A DNA stretch of 60,055 nt from Ilumatobacteraceae bacterium (GCA_030729045.1 JANQYF010000033.1:1-60055), one strand, 5' to 3'; positions 24,685 through 34,037 are shown, counted from the first letter of the stretch. The notes: a model not told the origin generated them from the letters alone. Numbers and translations are program-made.

Positions 24685-25949
24685 TGACGCTCACGGCACT
24701 AAGCCCGCAAGAACGCGCGGTATTACAAAAGCGCACGCTGAACACCTTGATGGTGGGTCAAATCATCGGCGCTGCAGCTCTTGCTTCTGCAGTTACGGTC
24801 GGCGCATACGTCGTACAAGACATTCTGGGAGACACAACTCCGTGGGGTGGCATTGCAACTGCAACCGCAACCATGGGCACTGCAGTAATGGCCCAAGTCT
24901 TGTCGCGCATCATGATGCGTCGTGGTCGTCGTCCCGGGTTGCAATTGGGTTACGCACTAGCGACCGCCGGTGCAATCTTGGCCGCTGTCGGAGCGCAACA
25001 TCGATCACTTGCACTTTTCATGGTTGGTCTGTTTCTCTTCGGTAATGGTCAAGCATCAAACTTGCTGGCCCGATACGCCGCAACTGACCTAGCGGAACCA
25101 CATAACCGGGCTAGCTCGATGAGCCGCATCGTGTTTGCTTCAACATTCGGCGCAGTCTTCGGGCCGCTACTCATTAGTCCTGCACAAATTGCTGGTCAAG
25201 ATTGGTTCGGCTGGGCCAAGTACACAGGCCCTTGGGTCTTTTCCAGCATTGTGTTGTTTGGCGCATTTCTCAACACCACCATTCGTTTACGCCCTGACCC
25301 ACTGGTCATCGCCGGTGGCATCAGCCCGAAGAGCACCGTCAAACTTCCGAGTATCACGGAAGCTCTCACGATCGTTGTCGACACTCAAAAGGGTCGGCTT
25401 GCTCTTGCCTCAATGGTCATCTCGCAAGTCACCATGGTTGCCGTTATGACAATGACCCCAGTGCACATGAAGTTGCATGGTCATGAATCACTCAGTCAGT
25501 TTGTTGTCTCGCTACACGTTGCCGGCATGTTTGCGTTTAGTCCACTAGTGGGACGCTATGCAGACAAGAAGGGCACGCATCACGCCGTGCTCGCTGGCGC
25601 TTCCATTTTGGTATTGGCAACTGTCATGTCAGCCATCAGTGGGGAGTCTTCGCTCATACTGTTCCCGGCATTGTGGTTCCTAGGTATCGGCTGGAACTTC
25701 GGACTCATCGGCGGTTCTGCCATGTTGCTGGAATCAGTTCCTGATGACAAGCGCGTCACAGTGCAAGGTTCAGCAGACTTGATGATGAGTTTCTGCGGCG
25801 GGCTTGCCGGACTGTCGTCTGGCTTCATCCGTAAGGCGTTCGGCTATCACTTGCTGTCGGCGTCTGCGGCACTGGCGGCCGGAGTTCTGCTCGTATGGGC
25901 TTACTATGCGTTTCGGCGCATGCAGTTGCAGTCCTCTGTGGCAGGCTAA
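24684..25949 (+). CDS. major facilitator superfamily transporter
   Basis: Membrane transporter of about 421 residues with 12 hydrophobic segments. The loop after the second/third segment reads SRIMMRRGRRPGLQLG, a version of the MFS Gly/Arg motif, and the equivalent in the second half is GRYADKKGTHH. The start is GTG 24684, which overlaps the pgsA stop (TAGTG); a longer frame from 24600 lies inside pgsA and is rejected. Substrate is unknown. It sits between pgsA and cinA, where many actinobacteria have no transporter, and may be an efflux or metabolite exporter. Confidence 0.87.
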   Translation: MTLTALSPQERAVLQKRTLNTLMVGQIIGAAALASAVTVGAYVVQDILGDTTPWGGIATATATMGTAVMAQVLSRIMMRRGRRPGLQLGYALATAGAILAAVGAQHRSLALFMVGLFLFGNGQASNLLARYAATDLAEPHNRASSMSRIVFASTFGAVFGPLLISPAQIAGQDWFGWAKYTGPWVFSSIVLFGAFLNTTIRLRPDPLVIAGGISPKSTVKLPSITEALTIVVDTQKGRLALASMVISQVTMVAVMTMTPVHMKLHGHESLSQFVVSLHVAGMFAFSPLVGRYADKKGTHHAVLAGASILVLATVMSAISGESSLILFPALWFLGIGWNFGLIGGSAMLLESVPDDKRVTVQGSADLMMSFCGGLAGLSSGFIRKAFGYHLLSASAALAAGVLLVWAYYAFRRMQLQSSVAG

Positions 25950-25954
25950 AAGCC

Positions 25955-27199
25955 ATGAAGTGCAATGTTGTTGCCGTTGGTACAGAGCTTCTGCTCGGCC
26001 AAATAGTTGATACGAACTCTTCATACATTGGGGAACAATTAGCAGCTGTCGGCATTGGGTCTCATCTGCAACTCAAAGTTGGCGACAACTTGGCGCGAGT
26101 GGTCGCAGCTATTCGACTTGCTCTTGAAGATGCTGATGCAGTCATTATCTGCGGTGGTCTCGGCCCAACACATGATGACCTAACGCGTGACGCACTTGCC
26201 GAAATCATGGGTGTCCCGCTTGAGCACAATGATCACATCGCACAACTGATCACCAATCTCTTCGCTCAACGCAATCGCTATATGGCGCCGAACAACTTGA
26301 ATCAAGCCCAAGTTCCACGCGGAGCCACAATCATCGAACAGACTCGTGGTACAGCACCTGGCCTCATGTGCCCAGTTGGCAACAAGGTCATGTATGCAAT
26401 GCCCGGTGTGCCTCACGAGATGTACGACATGTTGGCGCGCGCCGTATTGCCAGACCTGTTGCAACGCAGTGGGGAAGCGAGCGTCATCAAGAGTCTTGTA
26501 TTGCGCACCTGGGGCGAAAGTGAATCAGCCCTGAACGAACGACTAGACCCCATCATCGACGAACTAGAAACACTAGGTAATCCCACGCTGGCATTTCTCG
26601 CAAGCGGTTGGGAAGGCATCAAGGTTCGCCTCACTGCAAAAGCCGCAACTGATGGTGAAGCAGATGCCTTGCTTGCTACATGGGAAACCAAAGTGCGTGC
26701 GCTCACTGAAGATCTTGTATTCGGAACAAACACTGACACCATGGAATCTGTGGTGCTCAACCTTCTTGAACAACGTGGTTGGACACTTGGTCTTGCTGAA
26801 TCTGTCACTGGTGGACTTGTCGGCGGTCGCATCACTTCAATCCCTGGCGCATCTCGCACATTTCGTGGCGGCATCATCAGTTACGCAAGTGAAGTGAAGT
26901 TTGATGTGCTCGGAGTTGACCGTGGCCCCGTTGTGTCAGAACAAGCTGCAGTCCAAATGGCTGTTGGCGCGCAACGAACACTGAACGCAAGCGTCGGGCT
27001 TGCACTTACTGGTGTTGCTGGACCTGATGAACAAGACGGACAACCCGTTGGCACTTTGTGCGTGGGTATTGCATTTCCCGATGGCAGAACCTTTTCCAGC
27101 ATCTCGCAACTGCCAGGCCAGCGCGATCAGATGCGCCAATTCAGCGTGATTAATGCACTCTCGTTCCTACGCAAGCTTCTGCTCGCCGAGCCTCGGTAG
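25955..27199 (+). CDS. cinA: CinA family nicotinamide-nucleotide amidohydrolase
   Basis: Probably recycles NMN to nicotinate mononucleotide (C-terminal PncC domain) and has an N-terminal MoaB-like/pyrophosphatase domain. The 414-residue product starts MKCNVVAVGTELLLGQIVD, then ICGGLGPTHDDLTRD and MPGVPHEM (N-domain), and ends with the amidohydrolase block GLAESVTGGLVGGRIT and LTGVAGPDEQDGQPVGT. ATG 25955 is chosen because the product then begins exactly at the domain; the longer frame overlaps the MFS gene. recA, a frequent neighbour, is not adjacent here. Confidence 0.94.
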   Translation: MKCNVVAVGTELLLGQIVDTNSSYIGEQLAAVGIGSHLQLKVGDNLARVVAAIRLALEDADAVIICGGLGPTHDDLTRDALAEIMGVPLEHNDHIAQLITNLFAQRNRYMAPNNLNQAQVPRGATIIEQTRGTAPGLMCPVGNKVMYAMPGVPHEMYDMLARAVLPDLLQRSGEASVIKSLVLRTWGESESALNERLDPIIDELETLGNPTLAFLASGWEGIKVRLTAKAATDGEADALLATWETKVRALTEDLVFGTNTDTMESVVLNLLEQRGWTLGLAESVTGGLVGGRITSIPGASRTFRGGIISYASEVKFDVLGVDRGPVVSEQAAVQMAVGAQRTLNASVGLALTGVAGPDEQDGQPVGTLCVGIAFPDGRTFSSISQLPGQRDQMRQFSVINALSFLRKLLLAEPR

Positions 27200-27212
27200 A
27201 GTTGTATTCAAT

Positions 27213-27289
27213 GCCCTCGTAGCTCAGTCGGATAGAGCAACGGACTTCTAATCCGCAGGTCGCAGGTTCGATTCCTGCCGAGGGCGCCA
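27213..27289 (+). tRNA. tRNA-Arg (anticodon TCT)
   Basis: Cloverleaf read by eye: acceptor GCCCTCG (27213-27219) pairs with CGAGGGC (27279-27285), discriminator G27286, encoded CCA 27287-27289. Anticodon loop CTTCTAA with TCT at 27247-27249; T-arm contains GGTTCGATTCC. It reads AGA (and AGG by wobble). It starts 13 bp after the cinA stop and precedes carD. Confidence 0.96.
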
Positions 27290-27316
27290 ATAGGGGCAAC
27301 TTTCCCGTTCTGAATG

Positions 27317-27344
27317 AGGCTTTAAGCCCTCAAAGCCTTACAAT
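27317..27344 (+). promoter_or_regulatory. carD -10 box and overlapping dyads
   Basis: TACAAT (27339-27344) lies exactly 6 nt before the carD GTG, the leaderless arrangement. Directly upstream is a perfect 7-bp inverted repeat AGGCTTT (27317-27323) / AAAGCCT (27332-27338), and inside it an alternative perfect dyad GGCTT-T-AAGCC (27318-27328). They could be operators, or a hairpin ending the tRNA transcript, though no U-run follows. Confidence 0.5.
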
Positions 27345-27350
27345 TGCAGG

Positions 27351-27938
27351 GTGGAATTTAAGAAAGATGACATCGTCATCTACCCCCAACATGGCGCCTG
27401 CAAAGTAAAAGGCAAAAAGAAGCACGACTTCTTCGGTACGGGGAAAAAAGAGGAGTACCTCATCCTTGAGACCATCATCAACGAGATGACCCTCCAGGTT
27501 CCTATGTCGAAGCTTGATGAAGTTGGCGTACGGCCACCAGTGAACGCCGAAGAACTTGACGACCTCGTGCAAGTGCTTTCAAAGCCAGACCCTCGCGTAC
27601 CAAGCAACTGGTCACGCCGTTTCAAGAACCACCAAGAGAAGTTGAAGAGTGGCGACGTTTACCAAGTAGCAGAAGTTGTTCGCAACTTGGCAGCGCGTAA
27701 CCGCGACGCTTCGTTGTCTGCAGCAGAGCGCACCATGTACGAGCGTGCTCGCGTGAACTTGATTTCAGAAATTGCACCGGCCTTGAAGGTCAGCAAAGAA
27801 GAAGCAGAAGAGTTTCTCAATCAGGCACTTGAAAAAGGTGTGCTGAAGGTGGCGAAAGTTGCCAAGAAGAAAGTCGAAGCAGTTGTCAAAGTAGCTGACG
27901 ATGCCGACGACGATTCTGACGACGAAGACGACGAGTAA
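27351..27938 (+). CDS. carD: CarD-family RNA polymerase-binding regulator
   Basis: Global regulator that binds the RNA polymerase beta subunit and stabilises open complexes at rRNA and other promoters. The 195-residue protein has the CarD/TRCF RID fold at about 1-65 (MEFKKDDIVIYPQHGACKV, IINEMTLQVPMSKLDEVGVR) and the helical DNA-binding domain at about 75-160 (SNWSRRFKNHQEKLKSGD, RNRDASLSAAERTMYERAR). After that come an extra Lys-rich stretch (VAKVAKKKVEAVVKVA) and a strongly acidic end (DDADDDSDDEDDE); such a tail is longer than in mycobacterial CarD. The GTG start follows TACAAT by 6 nt. Confidence 0.94.
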   Translation: MEFKKDDIVIYPQHGACKVKGKKKHDFFGTGKKEEYLILETIINEMTLQVPMSKLDEVGVRPPVNAEELDDLVQVLSKPDPRVPSNWSRRFKNHQEKLKSGDVYQVAEVVRNLAARNRDASLSAAERTMYERARVNLISEIAPALKVSKEEAEEFLNQALEKGVLKVAKVAKKKVEAVVKVADDADDDSDDEDDE

Positions 27939-27941
27939 ATC

Positions 27942-28808
27942 ATGACCCGAGTGGGTTTTTGTGGTCTAGGCGTTATGGGGTATCCCATGGCCGGACATCT
28001 TGCATCTGCAGGTCATTCAGTTTCTGTCTACAACCGCACTTCTTCCCGCGCTGATGCCTGGGTAGTTGAACATTCAGGAACAGCTTTTGCTACTCCGCGT
28101 GAAGTTGCTGCCATTTCAGAAATTGTGATGCTGTGTGTTGGCAATGATTCTGACGTGCGTGCCGTAGTTATGGGTCCTGATGGTGTTTTGGCTGGTGCTC
28201 ATTCCGGTTTGATCGTTGTTGATCACACCACCACTAGTGCCGAACTTGCTCGTGAGATTTCCTTGGCTTGTGCAGCAGCTGGAGTCGGGTTTGTTGATGC
28301 GCCTGTATCGGGCGGTCAAGCTGGTGCAATCAATGGCGCTCTCACTGTTATGTGCGGCGCTGATTCTGAAACCGTGTTTGCTGATGTTGCAGTTGTTGCT
28401 GCTGCTTATTCGCGTTCATGTGTTCGGTTGGGTAATGCCGGTAGTGGCCAGTTGGCAAAGATGGTGAATCAGATTTGTATTGCTGGGGTAGTGCAGGGGC
28501 TTGCTGAAGGTTTGGCGTTTGCAACGAAGGCTGGGCTTGATGCACATGCAGTGATTGATGTGATTTCAAAAGGTGCAGCTCAGAGCTGGCAAATGGAAAA
28601 CCGTGGTCACACCATGGTGGATGATTCGTTTGATTTCGGGTTCGCCGTTGAGTGGATGATTAAGGACCTAGGTTTCTGCGTGGAAGAAGCCCAACGAAAT
28701 GGGGCTGAATTGCCCGTTGCAGATTTGGTTCTTGGCTTTTATCGCGAACTGTACGCAGGTGGTGCTGGCCGCTTGGATACCAGCAGCCTGATTCGTCGAT
28801 TGCCTTAG
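27942..28808 (+). CDS. 3-hydroxyisobutyrate dehydrogenase-family NAD(P) oxidoreductase
   Basis: Beta-hydroxyacid dehydrogenase of 288 residues. The Rossmann motif GFCGLGVMGYPMAGHL starts the protein; the substrate-binding block DAPVSGGQAGAINGALTV and the catalytic Lys in QLAKMVNQ are present. Family members oxidise 3-hydroxyisobutyrate, tartronate semialdehyde, or related short acids. It starts 3 bp after carD and may be co-transcribed, but function fits better with the convergent aminotransferase (semialdehyde metabolism). Stop codons of the two overlap in TTAG (28805-28808). Specific substrate not determined. Confidence 0.88.
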   Translation: MTRVGFCGLGVMGYPMAGHLASAGHSVSVYNRTSSRADAWVVEHSGTAFATPREVAAISEIVMLCVGNDSDVRAVVMGPDGVLAGAHSGLIVVDHTTTSAELAREISLACAAAGVGFVDAPVSGGQAGAINGALTVMCGADSETVFADVAVVAAAYSRSCVRLGNAGSGQLAKMVNQICIAGVVQGLAEGLAFATKAGLDAHAVIDVISKGAAQSWQMENRGHTMVDDSFDFGFAVEWMIKDLGFCVEEAQRNGAELPVADLVLGFYRELYAGGAGRLDTSSLIRRLP

Positions 28809-30019
28809 AGGCTCTGCACGACCGACGCAAATACGTCGAGCACAGTGTCAATTTGTTGGTCTGTGATGACTAATGGTGGACACACCGCGATGACACCAGG
28901 AATAGAGCGAGCGATAACGCCCTTCTTGATCATTGCGTCACGAACAATTGTTGCATCCATGTCGTCTGGAAGTTTTCCTGCCCAAATGGCACCGGCACCG
29001 CGGTAACCGGTGAGCGTGCCGTCTGCACTGAGGGCTTGAAGCCCTTTTTCAATTCGAGCACCGATGTGCTTCGCGCGTTCAACGAGCCCTTCGCGTTCCA
29101 TGATGGCGATGTTTGCAAGTGCGGCTGCGCACACAGTGGCATGACCTGAATATGTGTAACCGTGACGCAAAAAGAATGTGGGGTCTGTGGCAAGTGCAGT
29201 GTTAATTGCTTCGCCAGTGATGACTCCGCCGAGTGGTTGATAACCACTTGTGACGCCTTTGGCGAAGGTAATCATGTCGGGTGTGACGCCGTAATACGTG
29301 GCACCAAACCATTCACCAAGGCGACCAAAACCGGTGATGACTTCATCGAAGATGAGGTATGCGCCGTTGTCGTTGCACAGACGACGCAGGCCAGTGAGGT
29401 ATTCGGTGCTTGATGGCCATACGCCGCCAGCACCCTGCAGTGGCTCAGCAATGATTGCTGCAACTTTGCCTTTGTTCTGTTCGAACGCAATAGACATTGC
29501 TTCAATATCATCAGCATCAACTTGAATGACGCCTTCAAGAAGTGTTCCGTAACCGATCTTGTTAAGCGGCAAACCCTGGGCGCTAGTGCCGCCGTAGTTC
29601 GTGCCGTGGTAGCCGCGGTTACGGGTGATGATGACAGTGCGTTCTGGGTGGCCTGCCTGAATTTGTGAGGTACGGGCAATCTTCATGGCGGTGTCGATTG
29701 ACTCTGAGCCACTGCCGCACAAGAAGACGCGTGAATTAGCAATGGGGGACAGCGATGACACTTTTGTTGCGACTGCTTCAGCTAGCGGATTCGTAAACGG
29801 ATCAAATGTTGAGTAGGTCTCAAGCGTGCTTACTTGTGCAGCGATTGCATCAGCCATTTCTTTACGGCCATGCCCAATTTGGCAATACCAAAGGCTTCCG
29901 ATGGCGTCGATGTATTCATTGCCTTTGTCATCCCATAGCAACGCCATGTCGCCGCGCACCATGTTGATGAACGCGTCGGAAGATGGTTTCGCAAAGGAGT
30001 GAAGAAGATTGCTTGACAT
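28805..30019 (-). CDS. class III (omega) aminotransferase
   Basis: PLP-dependent transaminase for omega-amino acids or amines, 404 residues. PLP Lys254 lies in TFAKGVTSGYQPLGG; the FDEVITGFGR block (PLP Asp) and GYHGTNYGG block are intact; the LWYCQIGHG segment near residue 44 is typical of beta-alanine/taurine--pyruvate transaminases. ATG 30019 is chosen over 30103: TACAGT (30031-30026) lies exactly 6 nt upstream and the extra N-terminus would look non-coding. Product aldehydes could pass to the dehydrogenase encoded next to it. Substrate not determined. Confidence 0.9.
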   Translation of the reverse strand: MSSNLLHSFAKPSSDAFINMVRGDMALLWDDKGNEYIDAIGSLWYCQIGHGRKEMADAIAAQVSTLETYSTFDPFTNPLAEAVATKVSSLSPIANSRVFLCGSGSESIDTAMKIARTSQIQAGHPERTVIITRNRGYHGTNYGGTSAQGLPLNKIGYGTLLEGVIQVDADDIEAMSIAFEQNKGKVAAIIAEPLQGAGGVWPSSTEYLTGLRRLCNDNGAYLIFDEVITGFGRLGEWFGATYYGVTPDMITFAKGVTSGYQPLGGVITGEAINTALATDPTFFLRHGYTYSGHATVCAAALANIAIMEREGLVERAKHIGARIEKGLQALSADGTLTGYRGAGAIWAGKLPDDMDATIVRDAMIKKGVIARSIPGVIAVCPPLVITDQQIDTVLDVFASVVQSL

Positions 30020-30054
30020 ATAACTACTGTACGCCAGCGGTTGCTGGCGCGAGA

Positions 30055-31284
30055 TTAGATTCGCTCGATGATGGTGGCTGTACCCATGCCGCCACCGGTG
30101 CACATGGTGATGAGGCCTGTTGTTTTGTCTTGGCGCTCGAGTTCGTCGACCAGGGTGCCAATAAGCATGGCGCCTGTTGCGCCGATGGGGTGACCAAGAG
30201 CCATTGCTCCGCCGTTCACGTTGACCTTTGCTGGGTCTACGCCAGTGTCTTTGAAGAACTTCAATACAACAGCAGCGAAAGCCTCGTTAACTTCGAAAAG
30301 GTCAATGTCGTCGAATGTCATGCCGGCTTTCTTCAGTACAAGCTTTGCGGCTGGTCCGGGCGCTGTGAGCATGATGACTGGCTCTGTGCCTGCAACGGCG
30401 CTCATGATGATGCGTGCGCGTGGCTTGAGGCCGTGTGCTTTTGCATAGTCAGGTGATGTCACAAGAACTGCTGCGCCACCATCAACAACACCAGAAGAGT
30501 TGCCGCCGTGGTGAACGTGGTTGATGCCTGAAATGTGTGGGTATGCAAGGCGAGCAGTTTCGTCAATGGTGAGACCTTCTGGATCCTTCTTGTATCCGCC
30601 CATGCCTTCGAAACTTGGTGTCAACTTTGCAAGGTCGGCAAGTGTTGTGCCTGCACGCGGGTGCTCATCAACTGCAAGTGCAAGAGTTCCGTCGTCGTGG
30701 TAGATCGGAATGAGTGAACGCTCGAAACGACCTTCTGCAATTGCGATAGCTGCGCGGCGCTGGCTTTCAACTGCAAGTGCGTCGCACTGTTCGCGGGTGA
30801 AGCCTTCAGTAGTTGCAATAAGGTCTGCAGAAATTCCCTGCGGAACCATGTTGTACTGATCACGCAGGTGATTGTTGTTGGCGGTGAAACCATCAACATG
30901 CATTGGTGATGGACGGGACATTGATTCAATGCCGCCAGCAACCACGATGTCTTGCATGCCGGACAACACGCCCATGGCTGCGAAGTTCACTGCTTGCTGG
31001 CCAGAGCCACAGAAACGGTTCAGTGTGACGCCAGGGGCCTCAAGTGCCCAGCCAGCATCAAGAGCGGACATACGCGCGATATCCATTGAATGGTCGCCGC
31101 TGCCAGCGCCACAACCCATGATGACGTCGTCGACTGCTGCAGTGTCGAAACCGACGCGGTCTTTCAGACCGTTAAGAACTTGGGCGAGAATGCGCTGCGG
31201 GTGCACGTTGTGAAGGGCGCCGGTGTCTTTGCCCTTTCCTCGTGGTGAGCGAACTGCGTCGATAATCCAGGCTTCACGTTCCAT
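30055..31284 (-). CDS. acetyl-CoA C-acetyltransferase (thiolase)
   Basis: Thiolytic cleavage or condensation of beta-ketoacyl-CoA. The 409-residue protein has the acyl-accepting Cys92 in NRFCGSGQQ, the GHPIGATGA block with catalytic His near residue 360, and the second Cys in [11 protein letters not shown]-terminal [21 protein letters not shown] is typical of FadA-type thiolases. The ATG follows a good AAGGGAGA site. It diverges from an enoyl-CoA hydratase gene, with candidate operator dyads between them; together they fit a beta-oxidation function. Confidence 0.94.
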   Translation of the reverse strand: MEREAWIIDAVRSPRGKGKDTGALHNVHPQRILAQVLNGLKDRVGFDTAAVDDVIMGCGAGSGDHSMDIARMSALDAGWALEAPGVTLNRFCGSGQQAVNFAAMGVLSGMQDIVVAGGIESMSRPSPMHVDGFTANNNHLRDQYNMVPQGISADLIATTEGFTREQCDALAVESQRRAAIAIAEGRFERSLIPIYHDDGTLALAVDEHPRAGTTLADLAKLTPSFEGMGGYKKDPEGLTIDETARLAYPHISGINHVHHGGNSSGVVDGGAAVLVTSPDYAKAHGLKPRARIIMSAVAGTEPVIMLTAPGPAAKLVLKKAGMTFDDIDLFEVNEAFAAVVLKFFKDTGVDPAKVNVNGGAMALGHPIGATGAMLIGTLVDELERQDKTTGLITMCTGGGMGTATIIERI

Positions 31285-31347
31285 TGGGTCTCCCTTGGCT
31301 GCAGGGGCTGGGTTTCAGCCACCTGTGGTGTACGAACTAAACCTTAT

Positions 31348-31365
31348 GACACGGCATGTTGTGTC
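31348..31365. promoter_or_regulatory. candidate operator between divergent thiolase and crotonase genes
   Basis: Perfect inverted repeat GACAC (31348-31352) / GTGTC (31361-31365) with an 8-bp spacer lies 22 bp before the crotonase start. A second dyad GGCTG-GGTTT-CAGCC (31306-31320) lies on the thiolase side. Fatty-acid gene clusters are often controlled by TetR- or GntR-type repressors from such sites. Function is inferred. Confidence 0.35.
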
Positions 31366-31387
31366 GAACCATTGAGGAGGCGCCGTT

Positions 31388-32164
31388 ATGGCCCAATTTC
31401 AGACTCTTGAAGTATCGGTAGAAGGTTCATTGGGGCGCCTGCAAATGGCTCGCCCAGAACGCCTAAACGCATTGTCTCGCCAGGCGCTGCAAGAACTTGC
31501 ATCTGCAGCACGGTGGTTCGATGAACAGCGTCAGGTGAAGGTAGTCATCGTGTCTGGCCAGGGCCGGTCGTTTTCTGCTGGGTTTGACCTGAATGACTTT
31601 TCAAACCCAGACCCTGAATGGGGACCACGTGAAAGCGCAGACCTTGGACGCATCATGGCTGAGACAGTGACCAACATGAACGCGCTAACTATTGCTGCAA
31701 TTCAAGGCCACTGCATTGGTGGTGGGCTCATCGTGGCAATCAGTTGTGACTTGCGAATTGCAGCAGAGTCAGCAGTTTTTCAAATTCCGGAAGTTGATCT
31801 TGGAATACCACTTGCATGGGGCGGCATTCCACGTTTGGTGCGTGAGATTGGTCCGGCTGCAACAAAAGAGTTGGTGCTCACGTGTCGACGGTTCTACCCG
31901 GAAGAAGCAAAGTCTTTGGGGTTCTTGAATGCGGTTGTTCCTGATGCTGAATTAACAGCGCATGTTGATGCATTGGCGTTGTCTTTGGCCGCAAAGCCTG
32001 GCTATTCGTTGCGCACTACGAAGCAGCAAGTTAATGCGGTTACTGAAGAAATGATTGGTACCGCACGCAACGCCAACGATGCAGATTCATTGGTAATTGC
32101 AACATACGATGCTGAAAGCCGAGCAGCAAGTGCTGCATATTTGAAATCAAAGAACAAAGGGTAA
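31388..32164 (+). CDS. enoyl-CoA hydratase/isomerase (crotonase family)
   Basis: The 258-residue crotonase has an oxyanion-hole segment GQGRSFSAGFDLNDFS and a second GHCIGGGLIVAISCDLRIA; the acidic residue position typical of hydratases is within VDLGIPLAWGG. Hydration, isomerisation or another CoA reaction cannot be separated by eye. ATG 31388 has the strong GGAGG at about 31376-31380. Next gene begins 4 bp downstream, so likely operonic with the hydrolase. Confidence 0.9.
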   Translation: MAQFQTLEVSVEGSLGRLQMARPERLNALSRQALQELASAARWFDEQRQVKVVIVSGQGRSFSAGFDLNDFSNPDPEWGPRESADLGRIMAETVTNMNALTIAAIQGHCIGGGLIVAISCDLRIAAESAVFQIPEVDLGIPLAWGGIPRLVREIGPAATKELVLTCRRFYPEEAKSLGFLNAVVPDAELTAHVDALALSLAAKPGYSLRTTKQQVNAVTEEMIGTARNANDADSLVIATYDAESRAASAAYLKSKNKG

Positions 32165-32168
32165 AGAC

Positions 32169-32927
32169 ATGAGTACAACAAAAGTTTTCGTTCACGGCAA
32201 TCCAGAGACATCGGCTGTGTGGTCATTGCTGGTCGCTGAATTGAAGAAGCGTGGAGTTGACAACATCGTGTTGCTAACGCCACCAGGTTTCGGCGCACCA
32301 ACTCCAGCAGGCTGGGGTGGCACCATGCGTGAATATCGCGACTGGCTGATTGCAGAACTTGAAGCCATCAGCGGCGACATTGACCTTGTGGGTCATGACT
32401 GGGGTGCTGGTCATGTGTATGGCGTTCTTAGTGAGAAGCCAGGCATCGTGCGGTCGTGGGCAGCTGATTGTGCGGGGCTATTGCACGCTGATTACCAATG
32501 GCACGACATGGCACAGGGATGGCAAGCCCCAGAACTAGGTGAACAGATGGTGGCAGGCATGGTTGCAATGCCCGATGAGCAGTTCGTTGATGCGTTCAGT
32601 GGTTTAGGAATGACACGTGAGATTGCAGCAGAAGTGAAATCACACATTGATGACGAAATGGCTCGGTGCATTCTTGCGCTGTATCGCGATGCGGCACAGC
32701 CGGCAATGGTGGCAGTGGGTAAACAGTTTGTTGCTGCACAGCCGAAGAACGGCTTAGTAATCATTGCTGAAGGCGATCATTTCGCAGGTTCCCTTGAAAC
32801 TATGACTGCAGTTGCTAACAGCGTTGGTGCTGGCGTTGCAGTGTTGCCAGAAGTGGGGCACTGGTGGATGTGTCAGCGCCCAGATTTGGGTGCTGACATG
32901 TTGATGACCCATTGGGCCAACCAGTAA
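32169..32927 (+). CDS. alpha/beta hydrolase, epoxide-hydrolase/dehalogenase-like
   Basis: A 252-residue alpha/beta-hydrolase. It begins with the oxyanion HG motif VFVHGNPETSAVW; the nucleophile elbow reads GHDWGAGH with Asp77, the Asp nucleophile of epoxide hydrolases and haloalkane dehalogenases in place of the usual Ser. The C-terminal catalytic His is in LPEVGHWWM. The lid is shorter than in standard epoxide hydrolases. It is 4 bp downstream of the crotonase. The stop lies 6 bp from that of the convergent LLM gene. Substrate unknown. Confidence 0.82.
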   Translation: MSTTKVFVHGNPETSAVWSLLVAELKKRGVDNIVLLTPPGFGAPTPAGWGGTMREYRDWLIAELEAISGDIDLVGHDWGAGHVYGVLSEKPGIVRSWAADCAGLLHADYQWHDMAQGWQAPELGEQMVAGMVAMPDEQFVDAFSGLGMTREIAAEVKSHIDDEMARCILALYRDAAQPAMVAVGKQFVAAQPKNGLVIIAEGDHFAGSLETMTAVANSVGAGVAVLPEVGHWWMCQRPDLGADMLMTHWANQ

Positions 32928-32933
32928 CAAGCT

Positions 32934-33971
32934 CTAGGCCTTGTAGGCCGAAACGATAGGTGCAAGTTCTGTTGGTGTAGCACCGTGCATGATGACGCCA
33001 TCGCAGCCGAGTGCAAACTGATTACGAATTGCCGCGACACATTGTGCGGGCGTACCGGTTGCTGATGGTGCAAGCCATTCCTCAGGAATCAATGGTGCAA
33101 CGCGTTCAAGATCTTCTGTGGTTCCCTTTGCATCAAGTGCGCCAGGGAATGTACGAACAAATTCATCTGCTCTGAAACGCTTCAAGACTTCAGAGTCCCA
33201 ATTGTTGGTGCGCACCATGAGGTCGCCATAGGCCTGCAAGTACGTTGCAAGTCGGCCGACAGTCTTCTTCAGACGAAGCGCAGGGTCAATGTGGTCGCCA
33301 ATAGTTGCAAAGCATGACCACACCTTCACGGAAGCAGGGTCTCGACCTGCTTGTTCAGCAGAACGCTTCACTGTCTGTACTGCACGCTGTGTTGTTTCGT
33401 CTGTAAAGAACGTGTGCAAGATCACATTGTCGTATGCGCGTCCTGCCATCTCCAGAGTTTGTGGACCAAACACGGTGATACTGAGCGGAATATCTAAATC
33501 AAATGCAGGGTCAAGGCGAAGTACTGGGTACTTGCCAGTGAGGTCTTCATAATTCATCACTGTCTCGCCGTGCCACAACTGACGCATTACGTGTGCAAAC
33601 TTCTCCATCGAATCAGTAGTTGCCAAGGGCATGCCATACGCCTTGAACATGGCGTCGATTCCGCGGCCAAGGCCAAGACTGAAACGCCCTTCGGACAACA
33701 GGTGCAATGTGCTTGCCCATGAAGCAGTTACTAAGGGGTGACGCGTCGTGTGGTTGGTGGCCGCTGTGATGATGTTGATGGAGTTAGTGACAGCAACAGC
33801 TGCGCCAGTGAGAGCGCCAGCTTCCTTGATGTTGAATCGCTCTGAAATGAACGCAGTGCCAAGACCCATGGCCTCGGCATCTGCCAATTCACCCAGCATG
33901 TCGCGTGGCGATTTCGGAGCCCCTGCCAATGTGTAAAAGCCGAGTTCAGGGTGGGCAGGAAGTGAAGCCAT
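32934..33971 (-). CDS. luciferase-like (LLM) oxidoreductase, TIGR03857-type, probably F420-dependent
   Basis: TIM-barrel flavin/F420 oxidoreductase of 345 residues. The start MASLPAHPELGFYTLAGAP, the GLGTAFISERFNIKEAG strand, and the ATNHTTRHPLVTASWAST and SLGLGRGID blocks match what I recall of the TIGR03857 group, which includes F420-binding proteins of mycobacteria. ATG 33971 is used; an earlier start (34151) would run through the divergent DinB gene region. TACTGT (33985-33980) is 8 nt upstream. Use of F420 rather than FMN is inferred from family and from fbiC in this window. Confidence 0.82.
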   Translation of the reverse strand: MASLPAHPELGFYTLAGAPKSPRDMLGELADAEAMGLGTAFISERFNIKEAGALTGAAVAVTNSINIITAATNHTTRHPLVTASWASTLHLLSEGRFSLGLGRGIDAMFKAYGMPLATTDSMEKFAHVMRQLWHGETVMNYEDLTGKYPVLRLDPAFDLDIPLSITVFGPQTLEMAGRAYDNVILHTFFTDETTQRAVQTVKRSAEQAGRDPASVKVWSCFATIGDHIDPALRLKKTVGRLATYLQAYGDLMVRTNNWDSEVLKRFRADEFVRTFPGALDAKGTTEDLERVAPLIPEEWLAPSATGTPAQCVAAIRNQFALGCDGVIMHGATPTELAPIVSAYKA

Positions 33972-34037
33972 GTCTGTGACAGTACTTGTATGGCATGCCT
34001 CATGGCAGAATCGGGTTACTAATTTCCAGGGGGAATC

